NCBI GenBank assembly: GCA_963756715.1
Contig: CAVWOV010000015.1
Span: forward strand, 310,001 to 374,000
Length of the DNA stretch: 64,000 nt
Direction: 5' to 3'
Source of the DNA: VAZQ01 sp963756715
GTDB taxonomy: Bacteria; Pseudomonadota; Alphaproteobacteria; Rhizobiales; Xanthobacteraceae
Shown: one piece after another, positions 16,662 to 25,276 of the stretch
How positions within the stretch are numbered: the stretch's first letter is position 1
How the letters are laid out: every line of letters starts with the position of its first letter
Translations under genes and position numbers: made by a program
The notes under the pieces: generated by a model
The model's database searches: none
Seen by the model: the letters and a program-made list of their open reading frames with translations, nothing else
Told to the model about the DNA's origin: nothing

Positions 16662-17122
16662 CGACGATATTCCTGTTTGCTCGATGTCACGAAAATGGGC
16701 GCCTGCGCCGCGAACTTTTGATCCGTGGCACAACGCCCTTCCGCGACATGATGCTAATTTTCGCGACCAGGAAAGGCAAGCCGCGGCACTTGCGTCGGGC
16801 CGTCGCGGATCGTCTGCCCAACGTCTAGCAGCCAGCGACATGATGCGATGGGCAACGGCGAGCGTCCGACCGCTTAAATCAGAATCCCGTCAATATATCA
16901 GCCTCTTCCGGAATTTACCTTAAGTTAAACAATAGGGCGGGATCCGGATTGCGTACGTTCCAATATAGGATCAGTTTGATTTCAGACGCGCGTCCGCAAG
17001 GGATCAGGGTCGAACCTTCCAATCCAGTCGCGCGACCAACGGATTGGGTAAGCCAGCATTGGCGCGGCAAGCCGCTGACCAAAACAAAATGGCCCCGTGT
17101 TTGAGTCAGGGTGAGGCGTGTC

Positions 17123-17224
17123 ATGCGTATTCATAGCGGGCATTGGTTCGACTACGATCCGATTACACTGCTGGTGCTGTTTGTCGGGATCGGCGCGGTC
17201 GCGCTGATCGCCTTCACGATCTGA
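17123..17224 (+). CDS. Candidate 33-residue membrane peptide
   Basis: ATG at 17123 follows a GTGAGG about 7 bases upstream. The peptide has a polar start (MRIHSGHWFDYD) and then about 20 hydrophobic residues to the TGA at 17222. It is isolated between divergent or convergent larger genes. No family is recognised; translation is not proven. Confidence 0.45.
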   Translation: MRIHSGHWFDYDPITLLVLFVGIGAVALIAFTI

Positions 17225-17314
17225 GACATCGCACCGGAAGAGCACAACTGAGACGTTGGATGAGTGCGCGGGCGTTCGCGCGCGCCCTCGCGCCGCGGAG
17301 TTTGACGCGACGCG

Positions 17315-18506
17315 TTAGGCGACCGCGGTACCGCCGCGGTTCCAACCACGACCGCCCTCGCCGTACATCTCGAAGCCGGACGGCGTCACCACCACGGTAT
17401 CTTCCAGCTTGATGAAGCCGCGCTGCGGATGCGCGAGCGTGGTCTCGACCGAGATCACCATCCCCGTCTCCAGCGGACGTTCGGCGTCGTAGGCGTCGTA
17501 CGGCACCGGTCCCGAGGCCGTCAGCCGCGGCGCCTCGTGGCTGATCAGCCCCATGCCATGCGCAAGGAAGTGCATGTGGTTGTGGTACTTGGATTTGCGC
17601 ACCAGCGGCTCGGCCGTGCCGTAGATGATGCTCGCCATGGCGCCGGCCCTGATCGGCTTCATCGCTGCGCGCTGGATCTGTTCGATGTCCGCCAGCATGT
17701 CCTCGAGTTCGGCATCCGGCTCGCCCTGAATGGCCATCCGGCACAGATCGCCGATATAGCCATGATAGTTGCCGCCCGAGTTCGAGCGAGAGAATGTCGC
17801 CCTTGTCCCACTTCTGGTGCGACGGTGCCCGGTTGAGGCTCTTGCCGGCGGTGATCAGGCAATATTCGAACGTCAGGCCGCGGACAGTCTCCTCGCGGCG
17901 CAGTGCTTCGGTCAGTTCCGCCGTGGTGTGCCCGGGGCCATGACCGGCGATGACGGCGAGCATGGATTCGACGACGCGCTCGGACGCGATGCGCAACTGT
18001 TCCAATTCGTCCGGACGCTTGATCGCCCGCAGCCGTTCCAGCGCGAAGGTCGCGTCCTTGATCTCGCCGAGGCTGCGCCATGCCACCGCCCCCGCATCCA
18101 TCGGAAGGAAGGCGAGTTCGGCGCCGATGCGTTTGCCCTCTCCGATCTTGCGTAGATATTCAACCGCCTTCTGCATGGTGTCGACCGAGCCCGACGACGT
18201 CGTCACCGCCTCGGACACCCAGAACGGCTTGTTCTCTCGCTGAAAGCTTTCCGACCGATGGCCGAAATAGGCAGCCTTCTCGGGGGCGCCCTTCACGTAG
18301 ACGAACACCGGCAGGTACCGGGACAGGCCCATCGCGTCCATGTAGTCGAAGAAGAACGGACGATGGCCGCCGAGCAGATATTGCACATTGTGCTTCGAGG
18401 TCGCGATCAAGACGTCCAGGCCGACGTCGTCCATGATCCGGTCGAGCCGGTCCGCATCGAAGGGAACGGCCGATGCGAGGTCTGGTCGCTTGACGACGTC
18501 GAGCAT
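17315..18506 (-). pseudogene. M24 family aminopeptidase P-like (Xaa-Pro) peptidase, frameshifted
   Basis: The N-terminal part starts at ATG 18506 (AGGAG upstream) and reads through the creatinase-like domain to LELG. The frame then changes, and the catalytic half continues from about 17770, with YIGDLCRMAIQG, HFLAHGMGLISHEAP, and ETGMVISVETTLAHPQRGFIKLEDTVVV. Removing one C from the plus-strand run near 17775-17777 restores GGNYHGYIGDL, so the break is one extra base. M24 enzymes cleave N-terminal residues before proline or act as creatinase-like hydrolases with two metals. The gene follows the class II aldolase by 43 bases. It could be a real pseudogene or a sequence error. Confidence 0.8.
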
Positions 18507-18549
18507 GGGTCTTGCTCCTGAATGCGTAGCGTGATGCGCGATCTGAATA

Positions 18550-19314
18550 TTAGCTTTGATAGCTCGGGTCGATGCGGTCCAGCATGCGGAAGTATGCCGG
18601 CCAGTCGGCCGCGCCTCGCCCGCTGTCATGCTTCTCGTATTGCGCCGCGGTCTTCTCACAGACGTCTGGCGGGATCTCGATCAACGCGCCGCCGGTTGAT
18701 TCCATCCGCAATTGGATCTCGGCCGCCTCCATCAAGTATTTCATCAGCACGAAAGCCTCACGCGCCGTCTTGCCGACCGTGAGCAGGCCGTGATTGTGCA
18801 TGATCATTGCCCGGTTGCTGCCCAGATGCGCAAGGATCCGCTCGCGTTCGCCGAAGTCCTCGGTGATGCCCTCGTAGGGATGATAGCCGATGCTCTGATA
18901 GAACCGCATCGCCGGCTGCGAGATCATGCGCAACCCGCTGCGCAACCCCGCGAGCGCCATCCCGGTATCGCTGTGCACGTGCACTGCGCAGTTCACGTCC
19001 GGCCGCCCGCGCAGCACGCCGCCATGCAGCGTGAAGCCTGGACGGTTGACGCCTGCGGACTCGTCGAGATCATCGTTCATATCGACCTTGACCAGATTGG
19101 ACGCAGTCACCTCGGTCCACAGCAACTCGTGCCGCTTCATGAGAAACTTCTGATCCTCGCCGGGCACGCGCATGGAGCAATGATTGTAGATGACGTCATC
19201 CCAGCCATAGTGCGCAACGAGGCGATAGACCGCCGCGAGATCGACGCGCGCCTGCCATTCCGCGGTGGAAATGTCTGCGACCGGCCCGTTTGACACCTTG
19301 GCATGAACGTTCAT
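18550..19314 (-). CDS. Class II aldolase/adducin family protein (copy 1)
   Basis: This encodes a protein of 254 residues. The family cleaves sugar phosphates or hydroxy-acids with a divalent metal. The metal-ligand region CAVHVHSDTGMALAGL and the later HNHGLLTVG histidines are present, plus the N-terminal YNHCSMRVPG segment. It lies 87 bases after a Bug-type binding protein gene and just before an M24 peptidase on the same strand. A paralogue with the same partner sits at 51871-52677. The substrate is unknown; this short group is often annotated only as class II aldolase/adducin. Confidence 0.88.
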   Translation of the reverse strand: MNVHAKVSNGPVADISTAEWQARVDLAAVYRLVAHYGWDDVIYNHCSMRVPGEDQKFLMKRHELLWTEVTASNLVKVDMNDDLDESAGVNRPGFTLHGGVLRGRPDVNCAVHVHSDTGMALAGLRSGLRMISQPAMRFYQSIGYHPYEGITEDFGERERILAHLGSNRAMIMHNHGLLTVGKTAREAFVLMKYLMEAAEIQLRMESTGGALIEIPPDVCEKTAAQYEKHDSGRGAADWPAYFRMLDRIDPSYQS

Positions 19315-19401
19315 GGCGGAGCCTCCTCGTCGTTCAGGTTGTCCTCGTGGCTGCAGGCGGCTCGCGCGGTCACCCGCGCGAATGTACCGCCGGCGCGAAG
19401 C

Positions 19402-20367
19402 CTAATCGAGTTGAATCTTGGCCTCCTTGGCAACCTCGGTCCAGAGCTTCAACTGCCGCGCCACGAGGTCACGCATCTCGGCGGGCGTGCTCCCGCCGAC
19501 CTCGGCACCGAACGCTTCAAGCCGCGTGCGCACCTCCGGCACCGCAATCGCGCGCAGGATCTCCTTGTGAAGCCGGTCGATGATCGGCTTCGGCGTCTTC
19601 GGCGGCGCCGCGAATCCGGACCATGAGATCACGTCGAAACCGGCCAGTCCCGACTCCGCGAGTGTCGGCACATCGGGGAAATCCTTCCAGCGCTTCTTGC
19701 TGGTGACGCCAAGCGCCCGCACGGCGCCCGACTTGATATGTGGCGACGCCCCGGTCGTGGTGGTGATCGAAAAGTCCACGTCGCCCGTCAATACGCCGGT
19801 CAGCGCCGGTGCCTCGCCGCGATAGGGGACCGAGAGGATCTTCGCCTTGATCATGCCGTTGATCAACTCGGTGGACATGTGCGAGATCGAACCAATTCCG
19901 GCCGTGCCAGACGTCACGCTGTTCGGCTTGGCGCGCGCGGCGGCAAACAAATCGTCTAGCGTCTTGAATTTCGAGTCTTTCCGCACGCAGATCAGGAACG
20001 GATAGGAACTCACGGTCGATATCCATTCGAAATCATCGACCGGATTGTATTTGAGCTTCCGGAACACCGCGCCGACTGCCGGGTGAGCGCCTGCAACCAG
20101 CAGGATCGTGTAGCCGTCGGGCTCGGTACTTGTTGCGATGGCCTCAGCGGCGATGCTGCCGGCCTGCCCGGGCTTGCTCTCGACCACGATCGTCTGGCCC
20201 AGCCCCTTCGACATCTCCTGCGCCATCAGGCGCGCGACCACATCGACATTGCCGCCCGGCGGAAAGCCGTGCATCAGCCTGATCAGGCGAGTCGGATAGT
20301 CCTGCGCCTGCGCCGCCGTGAATGCGATGAGCACGGCGGAGGCGACAAGGAACCAGATTTTGCGCAT
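19402..20367 (-). CDS. Bug-type solute-binding protein of a tripartite tricarboxylate transporter (copy 1)
   Basis: This encodes a 321-residue periplasmic protein. The signal peptide MRKIWFLVASAVLIAFTAAQA starts at ATG 20367, behind GGGAG. The Bug fold is shown by the N-terminal DYPTRLIRL and FPPGGNVDVVARL region, SKPGQAGSI, and FPDVPTLAESGLAGF near the C-terminus. These proteins bind carboxylates (citrate, amino acids, aromatic acids) with high affinity. No TctA/TctB membrane genes are near, so it must share a transporter or act as a sensor. It leads into the aldolase gene. Confidence 0.92.
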   Translation of the reverse strand: MRKIWFLVASAVLIAFTAAQAQDYPTRLIRLMHGFPPGGNVDVVARLMAQEMSKGLGQTIVVESKPGQAGSIAAEAIATSTEPDGYTILLVAGAHPAVGAVFRKLKYNPVDDFEWISTVSSYPFLICVRKDSKFKTLDDLFAAARAKPNSVTSGTAGIGSISHMSTELINGMIKAKILSVPYRGEAPALTGVLTGDVDFSITTTTGASPHIKSGAVRALGVTSKKRWKDFPDVPTLAESGLAGFDVISWSGFAAPPKTPKPIIDRLHKEILRAIAVPEVRTRLEAFGAEVGGSTPAEMRDLVARQLKLWTEVAKEAKIQLD

Positions 20368-20465
20368 ACGATTTCTCCCGGCGTTTCGTTTTATGCGCCG
20401 ACCATATCGCACTGAGCGTCCCGCGTCCCCGCAACCCTGCGCGACAGGGTGTCTCGCAGCCCCGC

Positions 20466-20948
20466 TCAGAACTCGCGGCCAATTAGGAGATGATCCAGCG
20501 AGATTACGCCACCACCGTGGATCAGGAAATAGAACGCCGCGATGGTCCACATCAGCGTGAATTCGAGACCCATCTGATTCCAGAAATAGCCCCCAAAGCG
20601 CCAGCGCTCGAAATTGCTGACAAAGAGAAAAATAAAGATGAGCAGCGCCGCCGGCCGGGTGAACAGGCCGAGCGCCAGCAGCGGCCCGCAAATCAGTTGA
20701 GTCAGCACAATGGCGCGTGCCCAGAACCACCCCGGCCGATAGCCGCCGCTATCAAGCTCCGCCGTGAACTCGGTCAGATTGTGCGATTTCGTACCGGTAT
20801 TTGGAAACATTCCAAAGGTACTGCGCAAGGCATGGGGTACCAAGCTAAGGCCCACAGCCGCACGCAACAGCGCTTCCGCCCAGGGTGCCAGTGTCTCGTA
20901 GATCTCGCCGAGCACCGGGGAGACGAGCGGGGTCGACTGATAGAGCAT
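20466..20948 (-). CDS. DoxX family membrane protein (copy 1)
   Basis: The 160-residue inner-membrane protein has four hydrophobic helices. The DoxX pattern is visible: EALLRAAVGLSLVPHALRSTFGMF, then ICGPLLALGLFTRPAALLIF and HGGGVISLDHLLIGREF. The ATG at 20948 gives the normal length. DoxX proteins are linked to quinone-coupled oxidoreductases in several systems. Here the gene lies between the Fe-S subunit of a molybdoenzyme (about 100 bases upstream) and a Bug-protein gene, all on the minus strand. That makes a role as electron-transfer partner possible, but this is inference. Confidence 0.88.
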   Translation of the reverse strand: MLYQSTPLVSPVLGEIYETLAPWAEALLRAAVGLSLVPHALRSTFGMFPNTGTKSHNLTEFTAELDSGGYRPGWFWARAIVLTQLICGPLLALGLFTRPAALLIFIFLFVSNFERWRFGGYFWNQMGLEFTLMWTIAAFYFLIHGGGVISLDHLLIGREF

Positions 20949-21049
20949 GAGTAAAGGTCCGCGGTCTGCCGTGCGGGGCGGCTCGCCCCCGAACACTGGA
21001 TTATTGCTGAGGTCCGGGCTCGAACTCTTCCCGGCCGGAATCGCCGGAG

Positions 21050-21886
21050 CTACAGTCTGATCTCGCCGAGGTTGACGCTGGCGCCGAGCCTTGCCTCTAC
21101 CGACTTCTTGCTCCGGCCAGGCGCCGATATCTCGACCACATACGAGCCGGAATTTTCGTCGAGCCGGTCGAATTTGAAGTCGCCGTAGTTGTCGCTCACC
21201 GTCTCGGCGACCAGGTTTCGTCCCTTGAGCAGCCGCACGGCTGCACCTTCCACGCAATCGACGGTGCCGTCGGTCTCCGCCGACAGCGAGCCGCCGATGA
21301 AGCATTTCTCATAGCGCCACAGATTGCGATAATAGACTCGCGGCTTGGCGCCGAGCTCGGGCTGCATGACCTCAAGGCCTTCCTCGCGCGCGATACGTGC
21401 CATTTCGGCATCCTCGACCTTGATCGCCCGCATCGCGCCGGTGGGGCACGCCTGCTGACCGCGCGTCTGTTGCCAGCCCAGGTCGATCAGATGGGCGTCG
21501 AACGGCCAGGCCTGCGGCACCTGCAGCTCCTCGTTCCACCAGATGTGCCCGTACGGACAGGCATCGACGAGATCCTTGCGGCCCTTCGCGCGCGCCGGAT
21601 CGATCAGCACGATGCCGTCGGGGCGCTTCTTGATCGCGTCACCGCCCTTCTCCATGCAGGGCGGCTCGTCACAGTGATTGCACATGGTCGGAACGTAGGC
21701 GATGTCGATCATCGGGATCTGCCCGCGCTCCCGCTGCAGGATGTTGATCCACTTGTGACCGTGCTTCGGCATCGGCGCCGCATAGCCGGGAAAATCATTG
21801 CCGACGTATTCGTCCATGGCCGAGAGTGTGCACAGATTGCAATTCGTGCACTCGGCCACGTCGATGATCATGTTCCATTTTTGCAT
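21050..21886 (-). CDS. Fe-S (beta) subunit of a molybdopterin oxidoreductase with C-terminal Cna-B-like domain
   Basis: This encodes a protein of 278 residues. The N-terminal ferredoxin-like part carries CTNCNLC, CNHCDEPPC, ACPYGH and ACPTGAM, eight cysteines, enough for two 4Fe-4S clusters. After about residue 205 a beta-rich segment (VDCVEGAAVRLLKG ... SDNYGDFKFDRLDENSG) looks like a Cna-B/transthyretin-type domain. This arrangement is that of the small subunit of pyrogallol-phloroglucinol transhydroxylase (family knowledge). It would wire electrons to the large subunit encoded upstream; no membrane anchor or Tat signal is seen. A composite palindromic repeat separates the two subunit genes. 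Confidence 0.87.
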   Translation of the reverse strand: MQKWNMIIDVAECTNCNLCTLSAMDEYVGNDFPGYAAPMPKHGHKWINILQRERGQIPMIDIAYVPTMCNHCDEPPCMEKGGDAIKKRPDGIVLIDPARAKGRKDLVDACPYGHIWWNEELQVPQAWPFDAHLIDLGWQQTRGQQACPTGAMRAIKVEDAEMARIAREEGLEVMQPELGAKPRVYYRNLWRYEKCFIGGSLSAETDGTVDCVEGAAVRLLKGRNLVAETVSDNYGDFKFDRLDENSGSYVVEISAPGRSKKSVEARLGASVNLGEIRL

Positions 21887-21910
21887 CTTCTAACTCCAAC
21901 ACCGGCCTCT

Positions 21911-22034
21911 CGCCCCCCTCTCCCCGCGTGCGGGAGAGGGTCGGGGTGAGGGGCGATCGCCACAGGCGGAACAATCAGAGCCCCCTCACCCGACGCACTT
22001 CGCGCGTCGACCTCTCCCCGCATGCGGGGAGAGG
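21911..22034. repeat. Composite inverted repeat element (copy 1)
   Basis: There are two palindromic units in opposite orientation. Unit A (21916-21940) is a CCCTCTCCC/GGGAGAGGG hairpin followed by GGGGTGAGGGG. Unit B begins with the complementary CCCCCTCACCC and ends in a perfect 24-bp palindrome at 22011-22034. The same arrangement recurs at 56229-56347. It lies between the two molybdoenzyme subunit genes and could affect mRNA stability there. Confidence 0.85.
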
Positions 22035-22044
22035 TAAGAAAGGA

Positions 22045-25000
22045 TCACTTCGCGGGCACCAGTGACGCCGCCTTGAGCGTGCGCTTGATCTCGGCGTCCT
22101 TTTCCATGCGCGCGAACGTTTCCGACATGTGCTCGGCGCGCCGGTCCCACAACTCGACCTGGACGAGCGAATTCGCACCGGCGATCGAGTGCGTGCTCTT
22201 GGTCTGCGTGCGTTCGGGCGTGAGCAGGTTGAGGCACCCTCCCCGGTCGACCGACTTGCCGGGCTCGCCCATCGGGTCGTAGACCGCGGACAACTCGTAG
22301 CCGTGGCAGACGCCGCGCGGCAGACGCTGCGTCGGCAGCGCCGCGCAGATCACCGCGCCGCGGTCGTTATAGACCTTGACCAGATCGTGCTTGTTGATGC
22401 CACGCGCCTTGGCGTCCTCGGCATTAAGCCGCATGATCCAGTAGTAGTAACCGTCGACCTTGACGCGATGGTCTTCGATGTTGAGCAGGAACGAGTCCTT
22501 GCCATCACCTTGAGTATGGAACGAATACTTCGAATGCGGCGTGAGCATCTGGAGCGGGTAGCGTTCGAACATCTCGCCGGAATGCTGGCCTTCCCATGAC
22601 GGCTCGTATTTGACGATCGGCGGCCGCTCCGGATCGTTGACGCGCTTGAGGCTGTTGCACTCGAATTCGAGCTTGCCGGACTGCGTCTGCAGGCCCTTGA
22701 GATATTCACCGGCGTAATCCGATGGCAGCGGCTGCGCCTCCGGCACGTCCTTCTTGCGGTTCTCGTAGAACCAGCGGAAGGACACCGGCGCGCGCAGCTT
22801 CTCCTTCTCCGCCGGCACGACGTAGTAGCCGCGCTTGATGAACTTCTTCCACGACAGCACCTTGGGCATATCGGAGGCTTCATAGAGCCGCTTGACCCAG
22901 TCGATCTCGTTGACGCCTTCGGAGAAGTAGTTGGCGAGGCCGAGACGCTTGCAGATCGCGTTGAATATCCAGAAGTCCGACTTGGATTCGCCCAGCGGCT
23001 TGATCGCCGGCGCCTGGAAGATGATGACGCGATGATTGAGCTGCTGCTGGCCGTGATGGCCGTAACCGCCGAGCCCCGCCCATTCCGAGATGTCGACGCG
23101 CTCGAAATTGGTGCAAGCCGGCAGGATGACGTCGGCGAACTTCGCTTCGCCCTCAAACCAGATTGACTGGTTGACGACGAATTCGAGTGCGTCCGACTGA
23201 TACATCCGCACCCAGCGATTGGTGTTGTTCATGGTGGCGAGGATCGAACCGCCGTACTTGAACATCATCTTGACCGGCGCCTGACCCGGCGCCGGATAGG
23301 AGAACTTGGCGAACTGGTGCTCGATCGACTTGCCGATCCACGGATAGCCTTCGGCCTTGCCGTCGACGATCGCCTCCGGCGTCGAGAGCCGTGGGATGCG
23401 CTGGAAGGTCGATGCCATGGTGGGAAGCTGCGGCATGCGCTGATAGAGCGAGATCGGCAGCGCGGTGCCTTCGAGATCGCCCGACATGCCGCCTTCGGAA
23501 TATCCGGGGAAATAGAACTGGAAGTCGACCGGCGTACCCCATTGCAGATTGCCCATGTTGCAGCCGGGCTTGCCGAGCCCTTGCATGGCCGAGAGGCACA
23601 CCATCACGCGCGCCCACTGGATGCCGGTCTGATTGCGGCAGGCGCCGCCGTGGCCGTTACCCCAGCCGCCGGGCGCGAGATAGACGCGCTTGCGTCCCCA
23701 TTCACGCGCCAGTGCGCGCACGTCCTTGGCCGGAACGCCGGTTTCCTTCTCCTGCCATTCCGGCGTCTTGGCGATGCCGTCCTCTTCGCCGGTCAGATAG
23801 GCCGCCCACTTGTCGAAGCCGACGGTGTGGGTCGCGACGTAGTCCTTGTCGTAGAGGCCTTCCTTGGTCCAGACGTAGGCGATCGCCATCGCCATCGCGA
23901 CCGAGGTTGTGGGCTTGGGCGCGAACCACTTGCCCGGCAGGAATTGCGCCGAGGCGTTGTAGTAGGGATCGACGTGCACGACCTTGATGCCGAGCTTGGG
24001 ATTCTTCAGCCACTGCCGGCGCACCGTCCCCTCTTGCGCGCCGTATGAGCCGGACGTGCTTTCGGGATCGGCCGCCCAGAATACGATCATGTCGCAGTTC
24101 TGCAGGCAGTCCTCGACGGTGCCGTAGGTTTCCGACTGGCCGACGCGCAGCGTATAGCCCCAGTGATGCACCGCGCCCCAGTACCAGCCCTCCCAGGAAT
24201 CCGGATTGTGATGGATCTGCGTGTAGCCGACCGCATTGCGGAAGCGGTGCAGCGCGGAGAGGTAGTAGCCGATGTTGCCCCAGGTGTGATGCGAGCCATG
24301 TGACACCGCCATCACGCCGGGACCGTAGGTGCGCTTGAGCCGCTTGATCTCACTGCCAACGAGGTCGAGCGCCTCGTCCCAGGAAATGCGCACGTATCCG
24401 GACTTGCCGCGGTTCTGCGGGTTGCGTTCACCGTTGGGGTCGAAGTCGACCCGCTTCATCGGATAGAGCAGCCGATCGGGCGAATAGACAATCGATTTGG
24501 CATTCTGACCATGAGGCGCAAGAGTGGTCTTGCGCGGTGGCGTGAAATCCATGCCGCGGGCGCGAATGGTCCACGATGCGCCGTCGGTATCCGCCAGATC
24601 GATCGGCGTCATGCGCACGATCTTGTCGTCCTTGACGTAGACGAAAACCGGTCCGCCGTTCGTCATGTTGCAATACCGCATGCTGCCGTCGGGCAGCTTC
24701 TCGCCGATGTCGAGACCCGCGGACTGGCTCGCCATGATGGTCTGCGCGAACCAGTTGGTGAGGTCCTCCGGACCGTCGACGGTGAGTTTGAAGTCCTTCT
24801 GGGCGTTGATCTGGTCGAGCCAGTTGATCGGCGGCATCAAGAGGTTGGCACCGAGCGTGGCGTTCTTGAAGGCGAGCGTCACGTCGGCCTTCTTGCGCCG
24901 GCCCGAACCCGATCGCACTTTACCGTCGCGAAACTCGTACCAGCGGCCGACTTCCTCATCCCGCGCCATGATCCGGGCGACCAGGTTGCGTTCTTTGAGA

Positions 25001-25095
25001 CGCTCGCGGAATTCCGGATGCTTTCGCGCCGTGTAGTTGAGAAGCCGGGCCAGCCCCCACAGGATGAGCGAAAACTTCGTCGCCGCGAATGCCAT
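22045..25095 (-). CDS. Molybdopterin-dependent oxidoreductase, large subunit, fused to N-terminal SCP2-like domain
   Basis: This encodes a protein of 1016 residues. Residues 1-125 resemble an SCP2-type lipid/sterol-binding domain (DVTLAFKNATLGANLLMPP, then FKLTVDGPEDLTNWFAQTIM). From about 145 a DMSO-reductase-family molybdopterin enzyme follows, with YVRISWDEALDLVGSEI, MIVFWAADPESTSG, VILPACTNFE, and a C-terminal MGD-binding region around TPHSKYSFH. The usual N-terminal 4Fe-4S cysteine motif is absent: only one Cys (RYCNM) remains, as in transhydroxylase-type enzymes. No Tat signal is seen, so it is probably cytosolic. Its partner subunit follows. Substrate is unknown; phenolic or hydroxylated ring compounds are a guess from the partner's architecture. 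Confidence 0.9.
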   Translation of the reverse strand: MAFAATKFSLILWGLARLLNYTARKHPEFRERLKERNLVARIMARDEEVGRWYEFRDGKVRSGSGRRKKADVTLAFKNATLGANLLMPPINWLDQINAQKDFKLTVDGPEDLTNWFAQTIMASQSAGLDIGEKLPDGSMRYCNMTNGGPVFVYVKDDKIVRMTPIDLADTDGASWTIRARGMDFTPPRKTTLAPHGQNAKSIVYSPDRLLYPMKRVDFDPNGERNPQNRGKSGYVRISWDEALDLVGSEIKRLKRTYGPGVMAVSHGSHHTWGNIGYYLSALHRFRNAVGYTQIHHNPDSWEGWYWGAVHHWGYTLRVGQSETYGTVEDCLQNCDMIVFWAADPESTSGSYGAQEGTVRRQWLKNPKLGIKVVHVDPYYNASAQFLPGKWFAPKPTTSVAMAMAIAYVWTKEGLYDKDYVATHTVGFDKWAAYLTGEEDGIAKTPEWQEKETGVPAKDVRALAREWGRKRVYLAPGGWGNGHGGACRNQTGIQWARVMVCLSAMQGLGKPGCNMGNLQWGTPVDFQFYFPGYSEGGMSGDLEGTALPISLYQRMPQLPTMASTFQRIPRLSTPEAIVDGKAEGYPWIGKSIEHQFAKFSYPAPGQAPVKMMFKYGGSILATMNNTNRWVRMYQSDALEFVVNQSIWFEGEAKFADVILPACTNFERVDISEWAGLGGYGHHGQQQLNHRVIIFQAPAIKPLGESKSDFWIFNAICKRLGLANYFSEGVNEIDWVKRLYEASDMPKVLSWKKFIKRGYYVVPAEKEKLRAPVSFRWFYENRKKDVPEAQPLPSDYAGEYLKGLQTQSGKLEFECNSLKRVNDPERPPIVKYEPSWEGQHSGEMFERYPLQMLTPHSKYSFHTQGDGKDSFLLNIEDHRVKVDGYYYWIMRLNAEDAKARGINKHDLVKVYNDRGAVICAALPTQRLPRGVCHGYELSAVYDPMGEPGKSVDRGGCLNLLTPERTQTKSTHSIAGANSLVQVELWDRRAEHMSETFARMEKDAEIKRTLKAASLVPAK

Positions 25096-25206
25096 GGGGG
25101 ACCCTCCTGAAAACGTGCGCGCTGCTGCGAGGTTATGCGGCTAATTTTATTGCATTTTCCGATGTTTCGAGCTCTTTCGCAACATTCCAGAGCGCGAAAA
25201 ATGGCA

Positions 25207-25232
25207 CCGGCCCGCCTTTCAAGGCGGGTCGG
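25207..25232 (-). terminator. Terminator-like hairpin after the Bug gene
   Basis: CCGGCCCGCCT and AGGCGGGTCGG form an 11-bp stem (one G-T pair) with a 4-base loop. On the minus strand an ATTTTT run begins a few bases later. If active, it separates the upstream Bug gene from the molybdoenzyme gene. Confidence 0.5.
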
Positions 25233-25276
25233 CCAGTCCGTTCGCACGCCGCAGAATCAAGCGCAGAGCCGAATGA

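Noticed and set aside
17770..17785. Programmed frameshift in the M24 gene
   Set aside because: No slippery heptamer or stimulating structure is visible, and four similar breaks occur in unrelated genes, so error or mutation is simpler.
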